A DNA stretch of 64,000 nucleotides from contig CAMVUB010000003.1 of the NCBI GenBank assembly GCA_947170495.1, positions 34,004 through 98,003 on the forward strand, in the 5' to 3' direction. Of the stretch, positions 19,535 through 29,560 are shown in pieces. The notes below the pieces were generated by a model, which was given only the letters and a program-made list of their open reading frames with translations, made no database searches and was not told where the DNA came from. The DNA is from an uncultured Prevotellaceae bacterium (lineage in GTDB: Bacteria; Bacteroidota; Bacteroidia; Bacteroidales; Bacteroidaceae). Position numbers and translations under genes: made by a program. Position 1 is the stretch's first letter. Each line of letters starts with the position of its first letter.

Positions 19535-21349
19535 TTGAAAATGAAGCCGAAGAGGGCGATGGGCATTGGGGCGTTGCTGTATCGCATACTGCGGTATGTG
19601 ATGCCGTATCGCTGGCTGGTGGCCATCACGTTGTTCTTGACGCTGGTGGGGTCGCTGCTGGCGCAGGTCAATGCCATCGTGCTGGACCGCTCTGTCGATG
19701 CCATCAATGTGCTGGACCAACAGCCTACGCTCTCGTGGAGCATGGCGGTGCGCATCCTGACGATTGTGAGTGCGGTGCTGCTGGGCAAGGAGCTGCTGGC
19801 GGCGGTCGTGAATTTCTTCCGTCGTTACTACGGGGAGCGGATGCGCATCCTCGTGAGCCGCGACCTGTCGCTGAAGGTGGTCAGCCACATGCTGACGTTC
19901 CGCATCGCGTTCTTCACGACCTCAGGCAATGAGGCGGGCCGCCTGCAGTCGCGCATCGACAAGGGTGTGATGAGCACCAGCCGCGCCGTGAACAGCCTTT
20001 TCATTGACATCCTGCCGCTGTTCTCGAGTGCTGTGATAGCCCTCGTGCTGATGTTTGCGGCGAACTTCTATGTGGGACTGGTGGCGCTGTGCATTGTGCC
20101 GGTATATTTCTATGTGACGTATATCCAGGCTGAGCGTATGCGAGGTGGCCGCCGCGCCATCTTCGACGGGCAGCAATCGGTGAGCCAGAACATTCTCAAC
20201 ATCATTGAGAGCATCACAGTCATCAAGTCGTTCAACCGGGAGATGATTGAGAGCGAGCGGCAGGCCAATGTGCAGAACGCCGTGACGGACCTGCAGATGA
20301 GCACCCGCAAGCAGAGCTATTTCTACACGGGCTTGAAGGGCTTCCTGGAACAGGTCGGCACGGTGCTGGTGATCATCCTGACAGCTTATCTCGTGCTCAT
20401 TGACTACCCGGGTATGACGATTGGTAAGATTATGTATCACGTGATGCTGTTTGCCAACGTCAGCGCACCCATCCGCCAGCTGCATCGCATCTACGACGAC
20501 ATCAACGACGCCCTCATCTACTCAGAGGGACTCTTCGAGCTGCTGGAAGGCAACGCGGATGTAGAGGAGACGGGCTCGTATCACCCGGCGACGGTGGCGG
20601 GACGTTTCCAGCTGGAACATGTCGATTTCACCTACCCCAACGGCGTGAAGGCGCTGCACGATGTCTCGATGACCATAGAGCCGGGGAAGATCACGGCGCT
20701 CGTGGGACTGAGCGGTGCGGGCAAGAGCACGGTGGTGAACCTGCTGGATAAGTTCTACCTGCCCGACAGCGGCAACATCAGCCTCGACGGCACACCGCTC
20801 CACGAGTGGGACACGCGCTGGCTGCGCGAGCATGTGGGCTTGGTGATGCAGAAGAACCACATCTTCGACGGCAGCATCGAGGAGAACATCCGCTACGGCA
20901 ACACGCATGCGTCCCACGAGGAGGTGGTGGCGGCGGCCAAGCAGGCGTTCCTCTACGACCAGGTCATGCAACTGCCTGAGGGCTTCGCCAGCAGCGCGCT
21001 CCGCCTCAGTGGCGGACAGCAGCAGCGCGTGGCCATCGCACGCATGTTCATCAAGAACCCGGCCGTCATCATCCTCGACGAACCCACGGCCAGCCTCGAC
21101 GCCATCGCCACGGAGCAGATCAAGGCGAGCCTCGACGCCATCAAGCGCGGGCGCACAGTCATCATCATCTCGCACAGCATGGGACAGATCGTGGATGCCG
21201 ACCAGCTGTATGTCCTCGACCACGGACACGTGGTGCAGAGCGGTACGCCCGAAGAGGTGTATCACCAAGGCGGGCGCTACAAGGAGATCTTCGATGCCAG
21301 CGCACGCTCCATGAATGCCGACAAGATTGCCAACGTGATTGCTAACTGA
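19535..21349 (+). CDS. ABC exporter, fused permease and ATPase
   Basis: 604 aa; 6 TM; Walker A GLSGAGKST, LSGGQQQRVAIARM, Walker B AVIILDEPTASLD. Confidence 0.92.
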   Translation: MKMKPKRAMGIGALLYRILRYVMPYRWLVAITLFLTLVGSLLAQVNAIVLDRSVDAINVLDQQPTLSWSMAVRILTIVSAVLLGKELLAAVVNFFRRYYGERMRILVSRDLSLKVVSHMLTFRIAFFTTSGNEAGRLQSRIDKGVMSTSRAVNSLFIDILPLFSSAVIALVLMFAANFYVGLVALCIVPVYFYVTYIQAERMRGGRRAIFDGQQSVSQNILNIIESITVIKSFNREMIESERQANVQNAVTDLQMSTRKQSYFYTGLKGFLEQVGTVLVIILTAYLVLIDYPGMTIGKIMYHVMLFANVSAPIRQLHRIYDDINDALIYSEGLFELLEGNADVEETGSYHPATVAGRFQLEHVDFTYPNGVKALHDVSMTIEPGKITALVGLSGAGKSTVVNLLDKFYLPDSGNISLDGTPLHEWDTRWLREHVGLVMQKNHIFDGSIEENIRYGNTHASHEEVVAAAKQAFLYDQVMQLPEGFASSALRLSGGQQQRVAIARMFIKNPAVIILDEPTASLDAIATEQIKASLDAIKRGRTVIIISHSMGQIVDADQLYVLDHGHVVQSGTPEEVYHQGGRYKEIFDASARSMNADKIANVIAN

Positions 21350-21357
21350 TAACCGAT

Positions 21358-21780
21358 ATGTCTATGAAAATCAGAACACTCCTATATGCTGCACTCCTGC
21401 TGGTGCTGACCGCCTGTAACCGTCAGGAGCTGCCGCCGACGGCCTCACAGTTCATTAAAGAGCACTTCCCCGATGCATCGCTCGTCATGGTAGAGATGGA
21501 GGAGGACGACGATAACGGGATGGAGTACAACGTGTGGCTCAATGACGGCACGAAGCTGGACTTCAACATGACAGGTGAGTGGATGCAGGTGAGCCGTAAG
21601 AAGACGGGCGTGCCTGCAGAACTCGTGCCTGAAGCCATCCGGCAATATGTGGCCACAAACTATCCGGAGAAGGCTATCTTCAAGCTGAAGAAGCGCCCCT
21701 ATGGGTATAAAATAAGCCTCTCCGATGACAGCGACCTCAGGTTTAATCCCCAAGGGCTGTTTCTCGAAGAGGTGGATTAA
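21358..21780 (+). CDS. PepSY-like lipoprotein
   Basis: 140 aa; LLLVLTACN lipobox; PTASQFIKEHFPDASLVMVEMEED and GYKISLSDDSDLRFNPQGLFLE. Confidence 0.75.
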   Translation: MSMKIRTLLYAALLLVLTACNRQELPPTASQFIKEHFPDASLVMVEMEEDDDNGMEYNVWLNDGTKLDFNMTGEWMQVSRKKTGVPAELVPEAIRQYVATNYPEKAIFKLKKRPYGYKISLSDDSDLRFNPQGLFLEEVD

Positions 21781-21786
21781 CAGGGG

Positions 21787-22968
21787 TTAGAGCACGCCCT
21801 TGCTGGAGGGCAGCTGCATGTGGTGGATATCACGGCGCACAGCCATGCGCAGGGCACGGGCAAGGGCTTTGAAGATGCCCTCAATCTTGTGGTGCTCGTT
21901 CTGACCTTCGGCCTTGATATTCAGGTTCATGCGGGCGGCATCACTCAGACTCTTGAAGAAATGCAGGAACATCTCGGTAGGCATCTCCCCTACCCGCTCG
22001 CGATGGAACTCGGCGTCCCAGACGAGCCAGGGGCGTCCGCCGAAGTCGAGGGCGACGCTGCAGAGGCAGTCGTCCATAGGCAGGGTGTAGCCGTAGCGCT
22101 CGATGCCACGCTTGTCGCCGAGGGCCTTGAGCAACGCCTCGCCCAGGGCGAGGGCGGTGTCCTCGATGGTGTGGTGTTCATCGACGTGCAGGTCGCCCTT
22201 CACGCGGATGTCCAAGTCGATGGCGCCGTGCTTGGCAATCTGTTCGAGCATGTGGTCGAAGAAGCCGAGGCCCGTGGAGATCTGGCTCTTGCCGGTGCCG
22301 TCAAGGTTCACGCTGACAGCGATATCCGTCTCCTTCGTCGTACGCTTCACCGTCGCCGTCCGCACCCCAGCATACACAAGCTCGGCAACTTGTTGCCAAG
22401 AATGGACAATGGACAATTGAGAGGTAACCACCCTCCCCCCCCTAACAGGGGAGGGGTCGGGGGTGGGGCCTATTATGACCGCTTTACATCCAATATTCTT
22501 AGCCAGCTGCGCATCGCTCTCGCGATCGCCGATGACGTAGCTGTTGGCGAGGTCATAGGAGCCGTCCATGTATTTCGTGAGCATGGCGGTGCCCGGCTTA
22601 CGCGTGGGCAGGTTGTCTTCGGGGAAGCTGCGGTCGATGAGGATGTCGTCGAAGGTGACGCCCTCGCCATCCAGAATCTCCAGCATCAGGTTATGTGTGG
22701 GCCAGAAGTCTGCTTCGGGATACGAGGGTGTACCAAGCCCGTCCTGATTGGAGACCATCACGAAGCGGTAGTCGGTATGCTGACGCAGGAAGCGCAGGGC
22801 GCTGATGGCTCCCGGCAGGAAGTGGAACTTCTCGAAGGAGTCTATCTGTTCGTCGACAGGCTCACGCAGGATCGTGCCGTCGCGGTCGATAAAGAGAAGA
22901 CCCACCCCCGACCCCTCCCGTGAAGGGAGGGGGGAGGGCTGGCGCGTAGATTCATTATTTTTCGACAT
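21787..22968 (-). CDS. hisB: Bifunctional histidinol-phosphatase / imidazoleglycerol-phosphate dehydratase
   Basis: 393 aa; [62 protein letters not shown]. Repeat-derived peptides at the N-terminus and in the interdomain linker. Confidence 0.95.
   Translation of the reverse strand: MSKNNESTRQPSPLPSREGSGVGLLFIDRDGTILREPVDEQIDSFEKFHFLPGAISALRFLRQHTDYRFVMVSNQDGLGTPSYPEADFWPTHNLMLEILDGEGVTFDDILIDRSFPEDNLPTRKPGTAMLTKYMDGSYDLANSYVIGDRESDAQLAKNIGCKAVIIGPTPDPSPVRGGRVVTSQLSIVHSWQQVAELVYAGVRTATVKRTTKETDIAVSVNLDGTGKSQISTGLGFFDHMLEQIAKHGAIDLDIRVKGDLHVDEHHTIEDTALALGEALLKALGDKRGIERYGYTLPMDDCLCSVALDFGGRPWLVWDAEFHRERVGEMPTEMFLHFFKSLSDAARMNLNIKAEGQNEHHKIEGIFKALARALRMAVRRDIHHMQLPSSKGVL
22429..22470. repeat. 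GC-rich palindromic repeat, in frame in the hisB interdomain linker
   Basis: ccaccctcccccccctaacaggggaggggtcgggggtgggg; encodes [14 protein letters not shown] on the minus strand. Confidence 0.8.
22900..22940. repeat. GC-rich palindromic repeat, in frame at the hisB N-terminus
   Basis: acccacccccgacccctcccgtgaagggaggggggagggct; encodes [17 protein letters not shown]. Confidence 0.85.
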
Positions 22969-23016
22969 TTCGATATTTCGATATTACGTTATTACGAAGA
23001 AAGTCACCCCGCAGGT

Positions 23017-23052
23017 CTCCCCTCCCTTCACGGGAGGGGTTAGGGGGTGGGT
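23017..23052. repeat. GC-rich palindromic repeat at the hisC 3' end
   Basis: ctcccctcccttcacgggaggggttagggggtgggtc; hisC ends RPTP* inside it. Confidence 0.85.
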
Positions 23053-24140
23053 CTGTATTGTCTTAACGCCCCAAGTAATGCATTGTTCTCCTGCGGGGTG
23101 CCAATGGTGATGCGGAGGCAGTTACCGCAGAGCTGCACACGGGAACGGTTGCGGACAACGATGCCGCGGTCGATGAGGTAGTGATAGATGCCGTCGGCAT
23201 CCGTCATGCGGGCCAGGAAGAAGTTGGCATCCGTGGGGTACACGGCCTTGCAGATGGGCAGCTCGGCCACGGCGGGCAGCAGCTGCTCACGTTCGCGCAG
23301 GAGCGTGGCACGCCAGTACTGCACCTGCTGGATATCGGCCAGCATCTTCATCGCCTGCTGCTGGGTGAGCGCATTGATGTTGTAGGGATATTTCACCTTG
23401 TTGAACAGCGCGATGATCTCCTCGGAGGCGAAGGCCATACCCAGTCGGATGGCAGCCGAGGCCCACAACTTGGAGAACGTATTGAGGACGATGAGGTTGG
23501 GGAAACGGTCGAGGTCGAGGCGGAAGGGACGCGCGTCGTTGAAGTCGCTGTAAGCTTCATCGACGACCACGATGCCCTGGAACTCCGTGAGGATGCGCTC
23601 GATGGCCTTGCGGTCGAGGGCGTTGCCCGTGGGGTTATTGGGCGAGCAGAGCCAGATGACCTTGGTGTGGTCATCGCAAGCCGCCAGCAGACGGTCTGCA
23701 TCGAGCGAGAAGTCGTCGTTGAGGGGCACGGCGCGATATTCCACATCGTTGACGTCGGCACAGACACCATACATGCCGTAGGTGGGAGCGATGGCCACCA
23801 CGTTGTCCTGTCGCGGCTCGCAGAAGATGCGATAGACGAGGTCGATGGCCTCGTCGGAGCCGTTGCCCAGGAAGATGCGGCTAGCGGGAACCTCCTTCAC
23901 CACCGACAGCTTCGCCTTCAGCTCTTCCTGCAAGGGGTCAGGATAGCGGTTGAAGTTGGCGTTGTAGGGGTTCTCGTTGGCATCGAGAAACACATTGGCC
24001 GCACGACCTTTGAACTCATCGCGCGCACAAGAGTACGGCGTGAGGGCAAGGATGTTCTTGCGAACTAGCAGACCCACCCCCGACCCCTCCCGTGGAGGGA
24101 GGGGAGAGGGCTGGAGCGTAGATTCTATATCTTTATTCAT
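23040..24140 (-). CDS. hisC: Histidinol-phosphate aminotransferase
   Basis: Fold-type I PLP features [57 protein letters not shown]. Start at MNKDIEST preferred. Confidence 0.93.
   Translation of the reverse strand: MNKDIESTLQPSPLPPREGSGVGLLVRKNILALTPYSCARDEFKGRAANVFLDANENPYNANFNRYPDPLQEELKAKLSVVKEVPASRIFLGNGSDEAIDLVYRIFCEPRQDNVVAIAPTYGMYGVCADVNDVEYRAVPLNDDFSLDADRLLAACDDHTKVIWLCSPNNPTGNALDRKAIERILTEFQGIVVVDEAYSDFNDARPFRLDLDRFPNLIVLNTFSKLWASAAIRLGMAFASEEIIALFNKVKYPYNINALTQQQAMKMLADIQQVQYWRATLLREREQLLPAVAELPICKAVYPTDANFFLARMTDADGIYHYLIDRGIVVRNRSRVQLCGNCLRITIGTPQENNALLGALRQYRPTP
24071..24114. repeat. GC-rich palindromic repeat, in frame at the hisC N-terminus
   Basis: gacccacccccgacccctcccgtggagggaggggagagggctgg; encodes [17 protein letters not shown]. 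Confidence 0.85.
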
Positions 24141-24185
24141 ACTTGGAAAATATCTAATAGAAAAAGAGAGACTCGAGGACTGAAA

Positions 24186-24222
24186 CTCCCCTCCCTTCAC
24201 GGGAGGGGTTGGGGGTGGGTCT
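24186..24222. repeat. GC-rich palindromic repeat supplying the hisD C-terminus and stop
   Basis: tcccctcccttcacgggaggggttgggggtgggtctt; hisD ends LKTHPQPLP* in the repeat. Confidence 0.85.
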
Positions 24223-25534
24223 TCAGCCTTACCGTCATCGCATTCTTATGCGCATCGAGCTGCTCGGCGGCAGCCATGAGCTCCACGGAACGGCCGATGC
24301 TCTGCAGGCCTTCGGGCGTAATCTTCTGATAGGTAATCTTGCGACAGAAGGCATCGAGGTTCACGCCGCTGTAGGCGGTAGCGTAGCCGTTGGTGGGCAG
24401 CGTATGGTTGGTACCCGAGGCGTAGTCGCCAGCGCTCTCAGGAGTGAGATGTCCGATGAAGACGCTGCCGGCATTCACCACGCGCTCCGCCAGCGCTTCG
24501 GCATCGGCGGTCTCGATGATGAGGTGCTCAGGGGCATAGCGGTTGCTGATGGCGAGGGCCTCGTCCGTGGAGGACACGAGCACGAGGCGGCTGTTCTCGA
24601 GGGCGGCAGCGGCGATGTCCTTGCGTGGCAGCAGGGCTAGCTGACGGGCGACCTCTTCCTGCACAGCAGCGAGCAGCGCTTCGGAGGTGGTCACGAGGAG
24701 CACCTGGGAATCCACGCCGTGCTCCGCCTGCGAGAGCAGGTCGGCAGCCACGAAGGCGGGGTTGGCCGTAGCGTCGGCGATGACCTCCACCTCGCTGGGG
24801 CCTGCGGGCATGTCGATGGCGACATCAGCCAGCGACACGAGCTGCTTGGCGCATTGCACATACTGGTTGCCGGGGCCGAAGATCTTCGACACCTTAGGCA
24901 CCGACTGCGTGCCGTAGGCCATAGCACCGATGGCCTGAACGCCACCTGCCTTGAAGACCTTGGAGACACCAGCGATGCGGGCAGCCACGAGGATGGCGGG
25001 ATGCACGCTGCCGTCCTTGCTGGGGGGCGTGCAGAGCACAATCTCGCTACAGCCAGCGATGCGGGCAGGCGTGGCCAGCATCAGCACGGTAGAGAACAGG
25101 GGTGCTGTGCCGCCGGGAATATAGAGTCCCACCTTCTCGATGGGTACGCTCTTCTGCCAGCAGCGCACGCCGGGTGCCGTCTCCACCTCGATGCCAGCAT
25201 AGCGCTGGGCGCTGTGGAAGCGGGCGATGTTATCGTGGGCCAGCTGCAGGGCGGCTTTCAGCTCTGCGCTGACGAGCGACTCGGCACGCTCGAATTCAGC
25301 GGGGGTGACGGCAAGGGGACTGACGGCTGCGTCAGTTGCCTTGGCACGGCAACAAACGGAACGCAGATCGACTTGGTCGAACTGCTGTTCGTAGTCGAGC
25401 ACGGCTGCATCGCCCTCTGCCTTGATGCGGGCCAGCACGGCCGACACGAGGGCTGTCAGGTCTTTGGCATCCTTCGTGGGTCGCGTGATGATCTCCTTCA
25501 GCGCCGCCTCATTCGGATTTTTATAAACTAACAT
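24197..25534 (-). CDS. hisD: Histidinol dehydrogenase
   Basis: 445 aa; [67 protein letters not shown]. Confidence 0.95.
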   Translation of the reverse strand: MLVYKNPNEAALKEIITRPTKDAKDLTALVSAVLARIKAEGDAAVLDYEQQFDQVDLRSVCCRAKATDAAVSPLAVTPAEFERAESLVSAELKAALQLAHDNIARFHSAQRYAGIEVETAPGVRCWQKSVPIEKVGLYIPGGTAPLFSTVLMLATPARIAGCSEIVLCTPPSKDGSVHPAILVAARIAGVSKVFKAGGVQAIGAMAYGTQSVPKVSKIFGPGNQYVQCAKQLVSLADVAIDMPAGPSEVEVIADATANPAFVAADLLSQAEHGVDSQVLLVTTSEALLAAVQEEVARQLALLPRKDIAAAALENSRLVLVSSTDEALAISNRYAPEHLIIETADAEALAERVVNAGSVFIGHLTPESAGDYASGTNHTLPTNGYATAYSGVNLDAFCRKITYQKITPEGLQSIGRSVELMAAAEQLDAHKNAMTVRLKTHPQPLP

Positions 25535-25546
25535 AGCTATTTCTTC

Positions 25547-25582
25547 ACTCCCCTCCCTTCACGGGAGGGGTCGGGGGTGGGT
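25547..25582. repeat. GC-rich palindromic repeat between hisG and hisD
   Basis: actcccctcccttcacgggaggggtcgggggtgggt. Confidence 0.85.
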
Positions 25583-25585
25583 CTA

Positions 25586-26437
25586 TTACAAAATCATTTT
25601 CTCAATGGGAATCACTAGGATGCCCTGGGCGCCAAGCGCTTTCAGCTGTGAGATGACTTCCCAGAAGCGCTTCTCGTCGATGACGGTGTGGACGCTGTTC
25701 CACCCCGGCGTTGCCAGCGGCATCACCGTGGGGCTCTTGGCACCCGGCAGAACGGCGATGACCTCCTGCAGACGCTCGCTGGGGACGTTCATGAGGACGT
25801 ACTTCTTGTCCTCGGCAGCCTTGACGGCTTCGATGCGGAAGAGCAGGTCTTCGAGGATGGCACGCTTCTCAGCGTCGAGGTTCTTGTTGGCAATCAGCAG
25901 GGCTTCGCTCTGCATCACCACCTCCACCTCTCGCAGGTTGTTGCTCACGAGGGTGCTGCCCGACGAGACGATATCGAAGATACCGTCAGCGAGACCAATG
26001 CCCGGGCTGATCTCCACGGAACCCGTGATGACGTGCACCTCGGCATTCACCTTATTCTTATTAAGGAACGCGCGAAGGATGCCGGGATAGCTGGTGGCAA
26101 TCTTCTTGCCCTCGAACCACTCGACACCCGGATAATCGATAGCCTTGGGGATGGCCAATGACAGACGGCATTTGCTGAAGCCCAGGCGGCGGACGATGTC
26201 AGCCTCCTCGGCACGCTCCACGAACTCATTCTCGCCGACGATGCCCAGGTCAGCCACACCCGTGGCCACGCTCTGGGGAATGTCATCGTCGCGCAGGTAG
26301 AGCACTTCAATGGGGAAATTGGGCGACTGCACGAGCAGCGTGCGCTTGCTCGACGGAATCTTGATGCCTGCTTCGGCAAGCAACGCCATCGTGTCCTCAA
26401 ACAGACGGCCTTTGGATTGTACTGCGATACGTATCAT
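25586..26437 (-). CDS. hisG: ATP phosphoribosyltransferase
   Basis: MIRIAVQSKGRLFEDTMALLAEAGI; VADLGIVGENEFVER; GLADGIFDIVSSGSTLVSNNLREVEVV. Start moved to the internal Met. Confidence 0.95.
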   Translation of the reverse strand: MIRIAVQSKGRLFEDTMALLAEAGIKIPSSKRTLLVQSPNFPIEVLYLRDDDIPQSVATGVADLGIVGENEFVERAEEADIVRRLGFSKCRLSLAIPKAIDYPGVEWFEGKKIATSYPGILRAFLNKNKVNAEVHVITGSVEISPGIGLADGIFDIVSSGSTLVSNNLREVEVVMQSEALLIANKNLDAEKRAILEDLLFRIEAVKAAEDKKYVLMNVPSERLQEVIAVLPGAKSPTVMPLATPGWNSVHTVIDEKRFWEVISQLKALGAQGILVIPIEKMIL

Positions 26438-26480
26438 AGTAGTGTCTTGTTTTACTCGTTGTGGCCTCAAGAACAGACAA

Positions 26481-26505
26481 CGCCGCACGAGGTCTTCATG
26501 CGGCG
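26481..26505 (-). terminator. Hairpin downstream of tRNA-Pro
   Basis: CGCCGCA...TGCGGCG stem just 3' of the tRNA on the minus strand. Confidence 0.5.
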
Positions 26506-26518
26506 CTGAGTCCTTGCG

Positions 26519-26591
26519 TCGGGGCGACCCGACTCGAACGGGCGACCACCTGGTCCCAAACCAGGTGCGCTACCAACTGCGCTACGCCCCG
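26519..26591 (-). tRNA. tRNA-Pro (anticodon TGG)
   Basis: Reverse strand CGGGGCGTAGCGCAGTTGGTAGCGCACCTGGTTTGGGACCAGGTGGTCGCCCGTTCGAGTCGGGTCGCCCCGA folds as a cloverleaf; 7-bp acceptor; loop TTTGGGA; CCA not encoded. Confidence 0.95.
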
Positions 26592-26602
26592 AAAAGCGGG
26601 TG

Positions 26603-26610
26603 CAAAGATA
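26603..26610 (-). promoter_or_regulatory. -7 element for tRNA-Pro (TATCTTTG)
   Basis: Reverse strand TATCTTTG 12 nt upstream of the tRNA 5' end. Confidence 0.65.
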
Positions 26611-26747
26611 CATAAAAAGTTTAAAGTTGATGGTTTAAAGTTGAAAGATTTTGCATTTCGGGTTGTATTTTTGTGCTTTTCCTGTCTTTTTTCTCGTGTC
26701 ACCTCCTCATTTTTCACGTTTCATGCTTCCATTATTCACTTTTTATG

Positions 26748-26755
26748 TACCTTTG
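26748..26755 (+). promoter_or_regulatory. -7 element (TACCTTTG) next to the recR start
   Basis: TACCTTTG followed by ATG at 26765. Confidence 0.65.
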
Positions 26756-26764
26756 CGGGCGTTT

Positions 26765-27373
26765 ATGGAAATCCCATCCCTATATCTGGAGCGTGCCGTG
26801 AGTCAGTTTGCGGGACTGCCGGGCATCGGACGTAAAACGGCGATGCGCTTGGTGCTGCATCTGCTCAAGCGCGAGCGCACAGATGTCGATGCCTTTGCCG
26901 ACAGCCTCAAGGCGCTGATGGCCAACGTGCACTACTGCCGCATCTGCCATAACATCTGCGACGGCGACATCTGCGGCATCTGCGCCACGCCCAGCCGCGA
27001 CCACAGCACCGTGTGTGTTGTGGAGAGCATTCAGGATGTGATGGCCATCGAGGCCACACAGCAGTTCAGCGGCGTGTATCATGTGCTGGGAGGTGTCATC
27101 TCACCCATGGACGGCATCGGGCCGCAGGACTTGGAGATCACATCGCTGGTGGAGCGCATCGCCAAAGGGGGCATCAAGGAGGTCATCCTAGCCCTCAGCC
27201 CCACGATGGAGGGCGACACCACGGATTTCTATATCTACCGCAAGCTGGCGGACTACAAGGTCACCATCACCACCATCGCACGCGGCGTGGCACAGAACGA
27301 CCTGCTGCATTACACCGATGAGGTGACGCTCGGCCGCAGCATCTTAGACCGTAAACCCTTTATCCTCAAATGA
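26765..27373 (+). CDS. recR: Recombination mediator RecR
   Basis: [34 protein letters not shown]; zinc finger [16 protein letters not shown]; Toprim [16 protein letters not shown]. Confidence 0.95.
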   Translation: MEIPSLYLERAVSQFAGLPGIGRKTAMRLVLHLLKRERTDVDAFADSLKALMANVHYCRICHNICDGDICGICATPSRDHSTVCVVESIQDVMAIEATQQFSGVYHVLGGVISPMDGIGPQDLEITSLVERIAKGGIKEVILALSPTMEGDTTDFYIYRKLADYKVTITTIARGVAQNDLLHYTDEVTLGRSILDRKPFILK

Positions 27374-27822
27374 AGAAAATCATCACTGCACTCAGATGCG
27401 TCTATGCCACGCAACTTCTTGTGGCTGCCCTCATCCTGCTCGTCTATGAAGCTGGCTGGCTGTCACCAGGGCTGCTGGCCGGCGATGCCACGACGTCGTA
27501 TTGGATGAACATGGTCGGCGTGGTCGTGACGCTGCTGTGCATCCTGCTGGCATTGAAACTGATGAACTTCAAGCGCGTGAAGGCCATGATTCATGCAGAC
27601 GAGCAGGACTATTTTGTCCTGTCGCTCGTACGCATCCAACTGCTGGGCCTGCCGCTCCTGTATAACACCTTCGCGTATTATCTGCTGGGCTGTGAGCCCA
27701 CCTGCGGCTATCTGGCGCTGATGTGCGTCGTGGCCTTCTTCTTCATCTGGCCCTCCGAGGACAAGATGCTGTACGAGCGTGGCATCGACGATGCCAAACA
27801 GGAGGACTCAACAAAGAACTGA
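27370..27822 (+). CDS. Small polytopic membrane protein, function unknown
   Basis: 150 aa; ATGA overlap with recR; several hydrophobic helices. Confidence 0.6.
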   Translation: MKKIITALRCVYATQLLVAALILLVYEAGWLSPGLLAGDATTSYWMNMVGVVVTLLCILLALKLMNFKRVKAMIHADEQDYFVLSLVRIQLLGLPLLYNTFAYYLLGCEPTCGYLALMCVVAFFFIWPSEDKMLYERGIDDAKQEDSTKN

Positions 27823-27828
27823 GAACTG

Positions 27829-29025
27829 ATGAAACTGTCCGTCGTCATCGTCAACTACAACGTCAAGCACTTCCTCTGGCAGTGCCTGGACTCCGTGCGT
27901 CGCGCCTCCAAAGGTTTGGATGTGGAGGTGTGGGTCGTCGATAACGCCTCTTCGGACAAGTCCATCGACTATGTGCGTGTTGACTTCCCCGACGTTCACT
28001 ATATCGAGAACACGGAGAACGTGGGCTTCGCCCGCGCCAACAACCAGGCCATCCGACAGGCCACCGGCGATCTGGTGCTTCTCCTCAACCCCGACACATT
28101 CGTGGCGGAGGACACCCTCGCCCATTGCATACATTTCTTCGAGGAGCACGAACGCGCCGGTGCCGTGGGCATTCACATGGTGAACCACGACGGTTCCTTT
28201 GCGCGCGAGTCGCGACGCGGGCTCCCCACTCCAGCCACCTCCTTCTATAAGGTCGTCGGTCTTGGGCGTCTCTTCCCCACACATCGTCGCTTCGCCAAAT
28301 ACTATATGGGCCATCTGCCTGAGTTCGCCGACGGACAGATTGAGGCGCTCTCGGGGGCTTTCATGATGCTGCGGCGCAAGGCGCTGGAGGAGGTGGGATT
28401 GCTCGACGAGACCTATTTCATGTATGGCGAGGACATCGACCTCAGCTACCGCATCGGACGTGCCGGTTGGGAACGATGGTACACGCCCAAGCTGATGCTG
28501 CACTATAAAGGTGAGAGCACCCAGCAGACGAGCTTCCGCTATGTCTATAACTTCTACCACGCGATGCTCATCTTCTTCCGCAAGCATTTTGCGCGCCGCT
28601 ACTGGTTTGCGTGGCTTTTCGTGGAGATGTCCGTACTCGCAATGGGCATCCTCAGCATGGCCCGCAAATGGTTGAAACGCGGCTGGCGCTGGCTGAAGAA
28701 GATCACGGGCATCAACCGCTTGCAGCAGTTACGCCCCGGCAGCCCGGAGACTCTCCTCTTCCTCGGCTCCAACGAGGCATGGAACGAGGTGCAGGCCATC
28801 TGCAGTCGCGAGGGACTCGCTGCCACGCGTGCCGACGATATACCCTCTGACCCCATGGCGCCCAACTACCTCTATATCGTCTTTGAGGTGACCACCTACG
28901 GCCACCCCTATCAGAATATGCTGTGGCAGATGGTGGCCGCACACCGCAAGGGCATCCGCAGCCACCTCGGCACCTATAACCAGCAAACCCACACGCTCAT
29001 CCTGCCCAATGACATCTACTGCTGA
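27829..29025 (+). CDS. Family 2 glycosyltransferase
   Basis: 398 aa; MKLSVVIVNYNVKHFLWQCLDSV, VWVVDNASSDKSIDYV, NVGFARANNQAIRQATGDLVLLLNPDT, SGAFMMLRR, DEDID-like YGEDIDLSYR. Confidence 0.93.
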   Translation: MKLSVVIVNYNVKHFLWQCLDSVRRASKGLDVEVWVVDNASSDKSIDYVRVDFPDVHYIENTENVGFARANNQAIRQATGDLVLLLNPDTFVAEDTLAHCIHFFEEHERAGAVGIHMVNHDGSFARESRRGLPTPATSFYKVVGLGRLFPTHRRFAKYYMGHLPEFADGQIEALSGAFMMLRRKALEEVGLLDETYFMYGEDIDLSYRIGRAGWERWYTPKLMLHYKGESTQQTSFRYVYNFYHAMLIFFRKHFARRYWFAWLFVEMSVLAMGILSMARKWLKRGWRWLKKITGINRLQQLRPGSPETLLFLGSNEAWNEVQAICSREGLAATRADDIPSDPMAPNYLYIVFEVTTYGHPYQNMLWQMVAAHRKGIRSHLGTYNQQTHTLILPNDIYC

Positions 29026-29560
29026 CATACGCCTGCGCGCCCTGGAGCCCGAAGACCTGGAGCTCATGTACCGCATTGAGAACGACAGCCGCTTCTGGCG
29101 TCACGGCAGCACGACCGTGCCCTACTCCCGCTATGCCCTGCGCGAGTATATCGCCAACAGCCGGGGGGACATCTTTGCCGACGGGCAGGTGCGACTCGTC
29201 ATCGAGCGCGTCAGCACAGAGGACAGCAACGCAGCAGCCACACCCATCGGCTTCGCTGACCTCGTGAACTTCGACGCCATCCATCTGCGGGCAGAGATAG
29301 GCTTGCTGATTCTACCTGAATACCAAGGGAAACACTATGGCCGTCCCGTGGTGGAAGCACTCTGCGCCTATGCCCGCCAGTTGCACCTCCACCAGATCTA
29401 CGCCATCATCGCCACCACAAACGAGCCAGCCCTGCAACTTTTCTCGCATGCTGGCTTTCAGGCCTCGGCGAAGTTGCAGGACTGGCTTCGTACTGACGAT
29501 GGCTTTGTAGATGCTGTCGTCTGGCAACAGCTTTTATCTTCCACGCCCGCCACCGCGTGA
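29009..29560 (+). CDS. GNAT family N-acetyltransferase
   Basis: 183 aa; IRLRALEPEDLELMYRIENDSRFW, AEIGLLILPEYQGKHYGRPVVEALCAYA, NEPALQLFSHAGF. Confidence 0.9.
   Translation: MTSTADIRLRALEPEDLELMYRIENDSRFWRHGSTTVPYSRYALREYIANSRGDIFADGQVRLVIERVSTEDSNAAATPIGFADLVNFDAIHLRAEIGLLILPEYQGKHYGRPVVEALCAYARQLHLHQIYAIIATTNEPALQLFSHAGFQASAKLQDWLRTDDGFVDAVVWQQLLSSTPATA

Noticed and set aside
21820-22923. 367-aa + strand ORF
   Set aside because: Antisense of hisB, which has both catalytic domains intact.
26461-26835. 124-aa and 101-aa ORFs around the tRNA
   Set aside because: They run through the tRNA-Pro gene and its promoter, so are not credible coding sequences.
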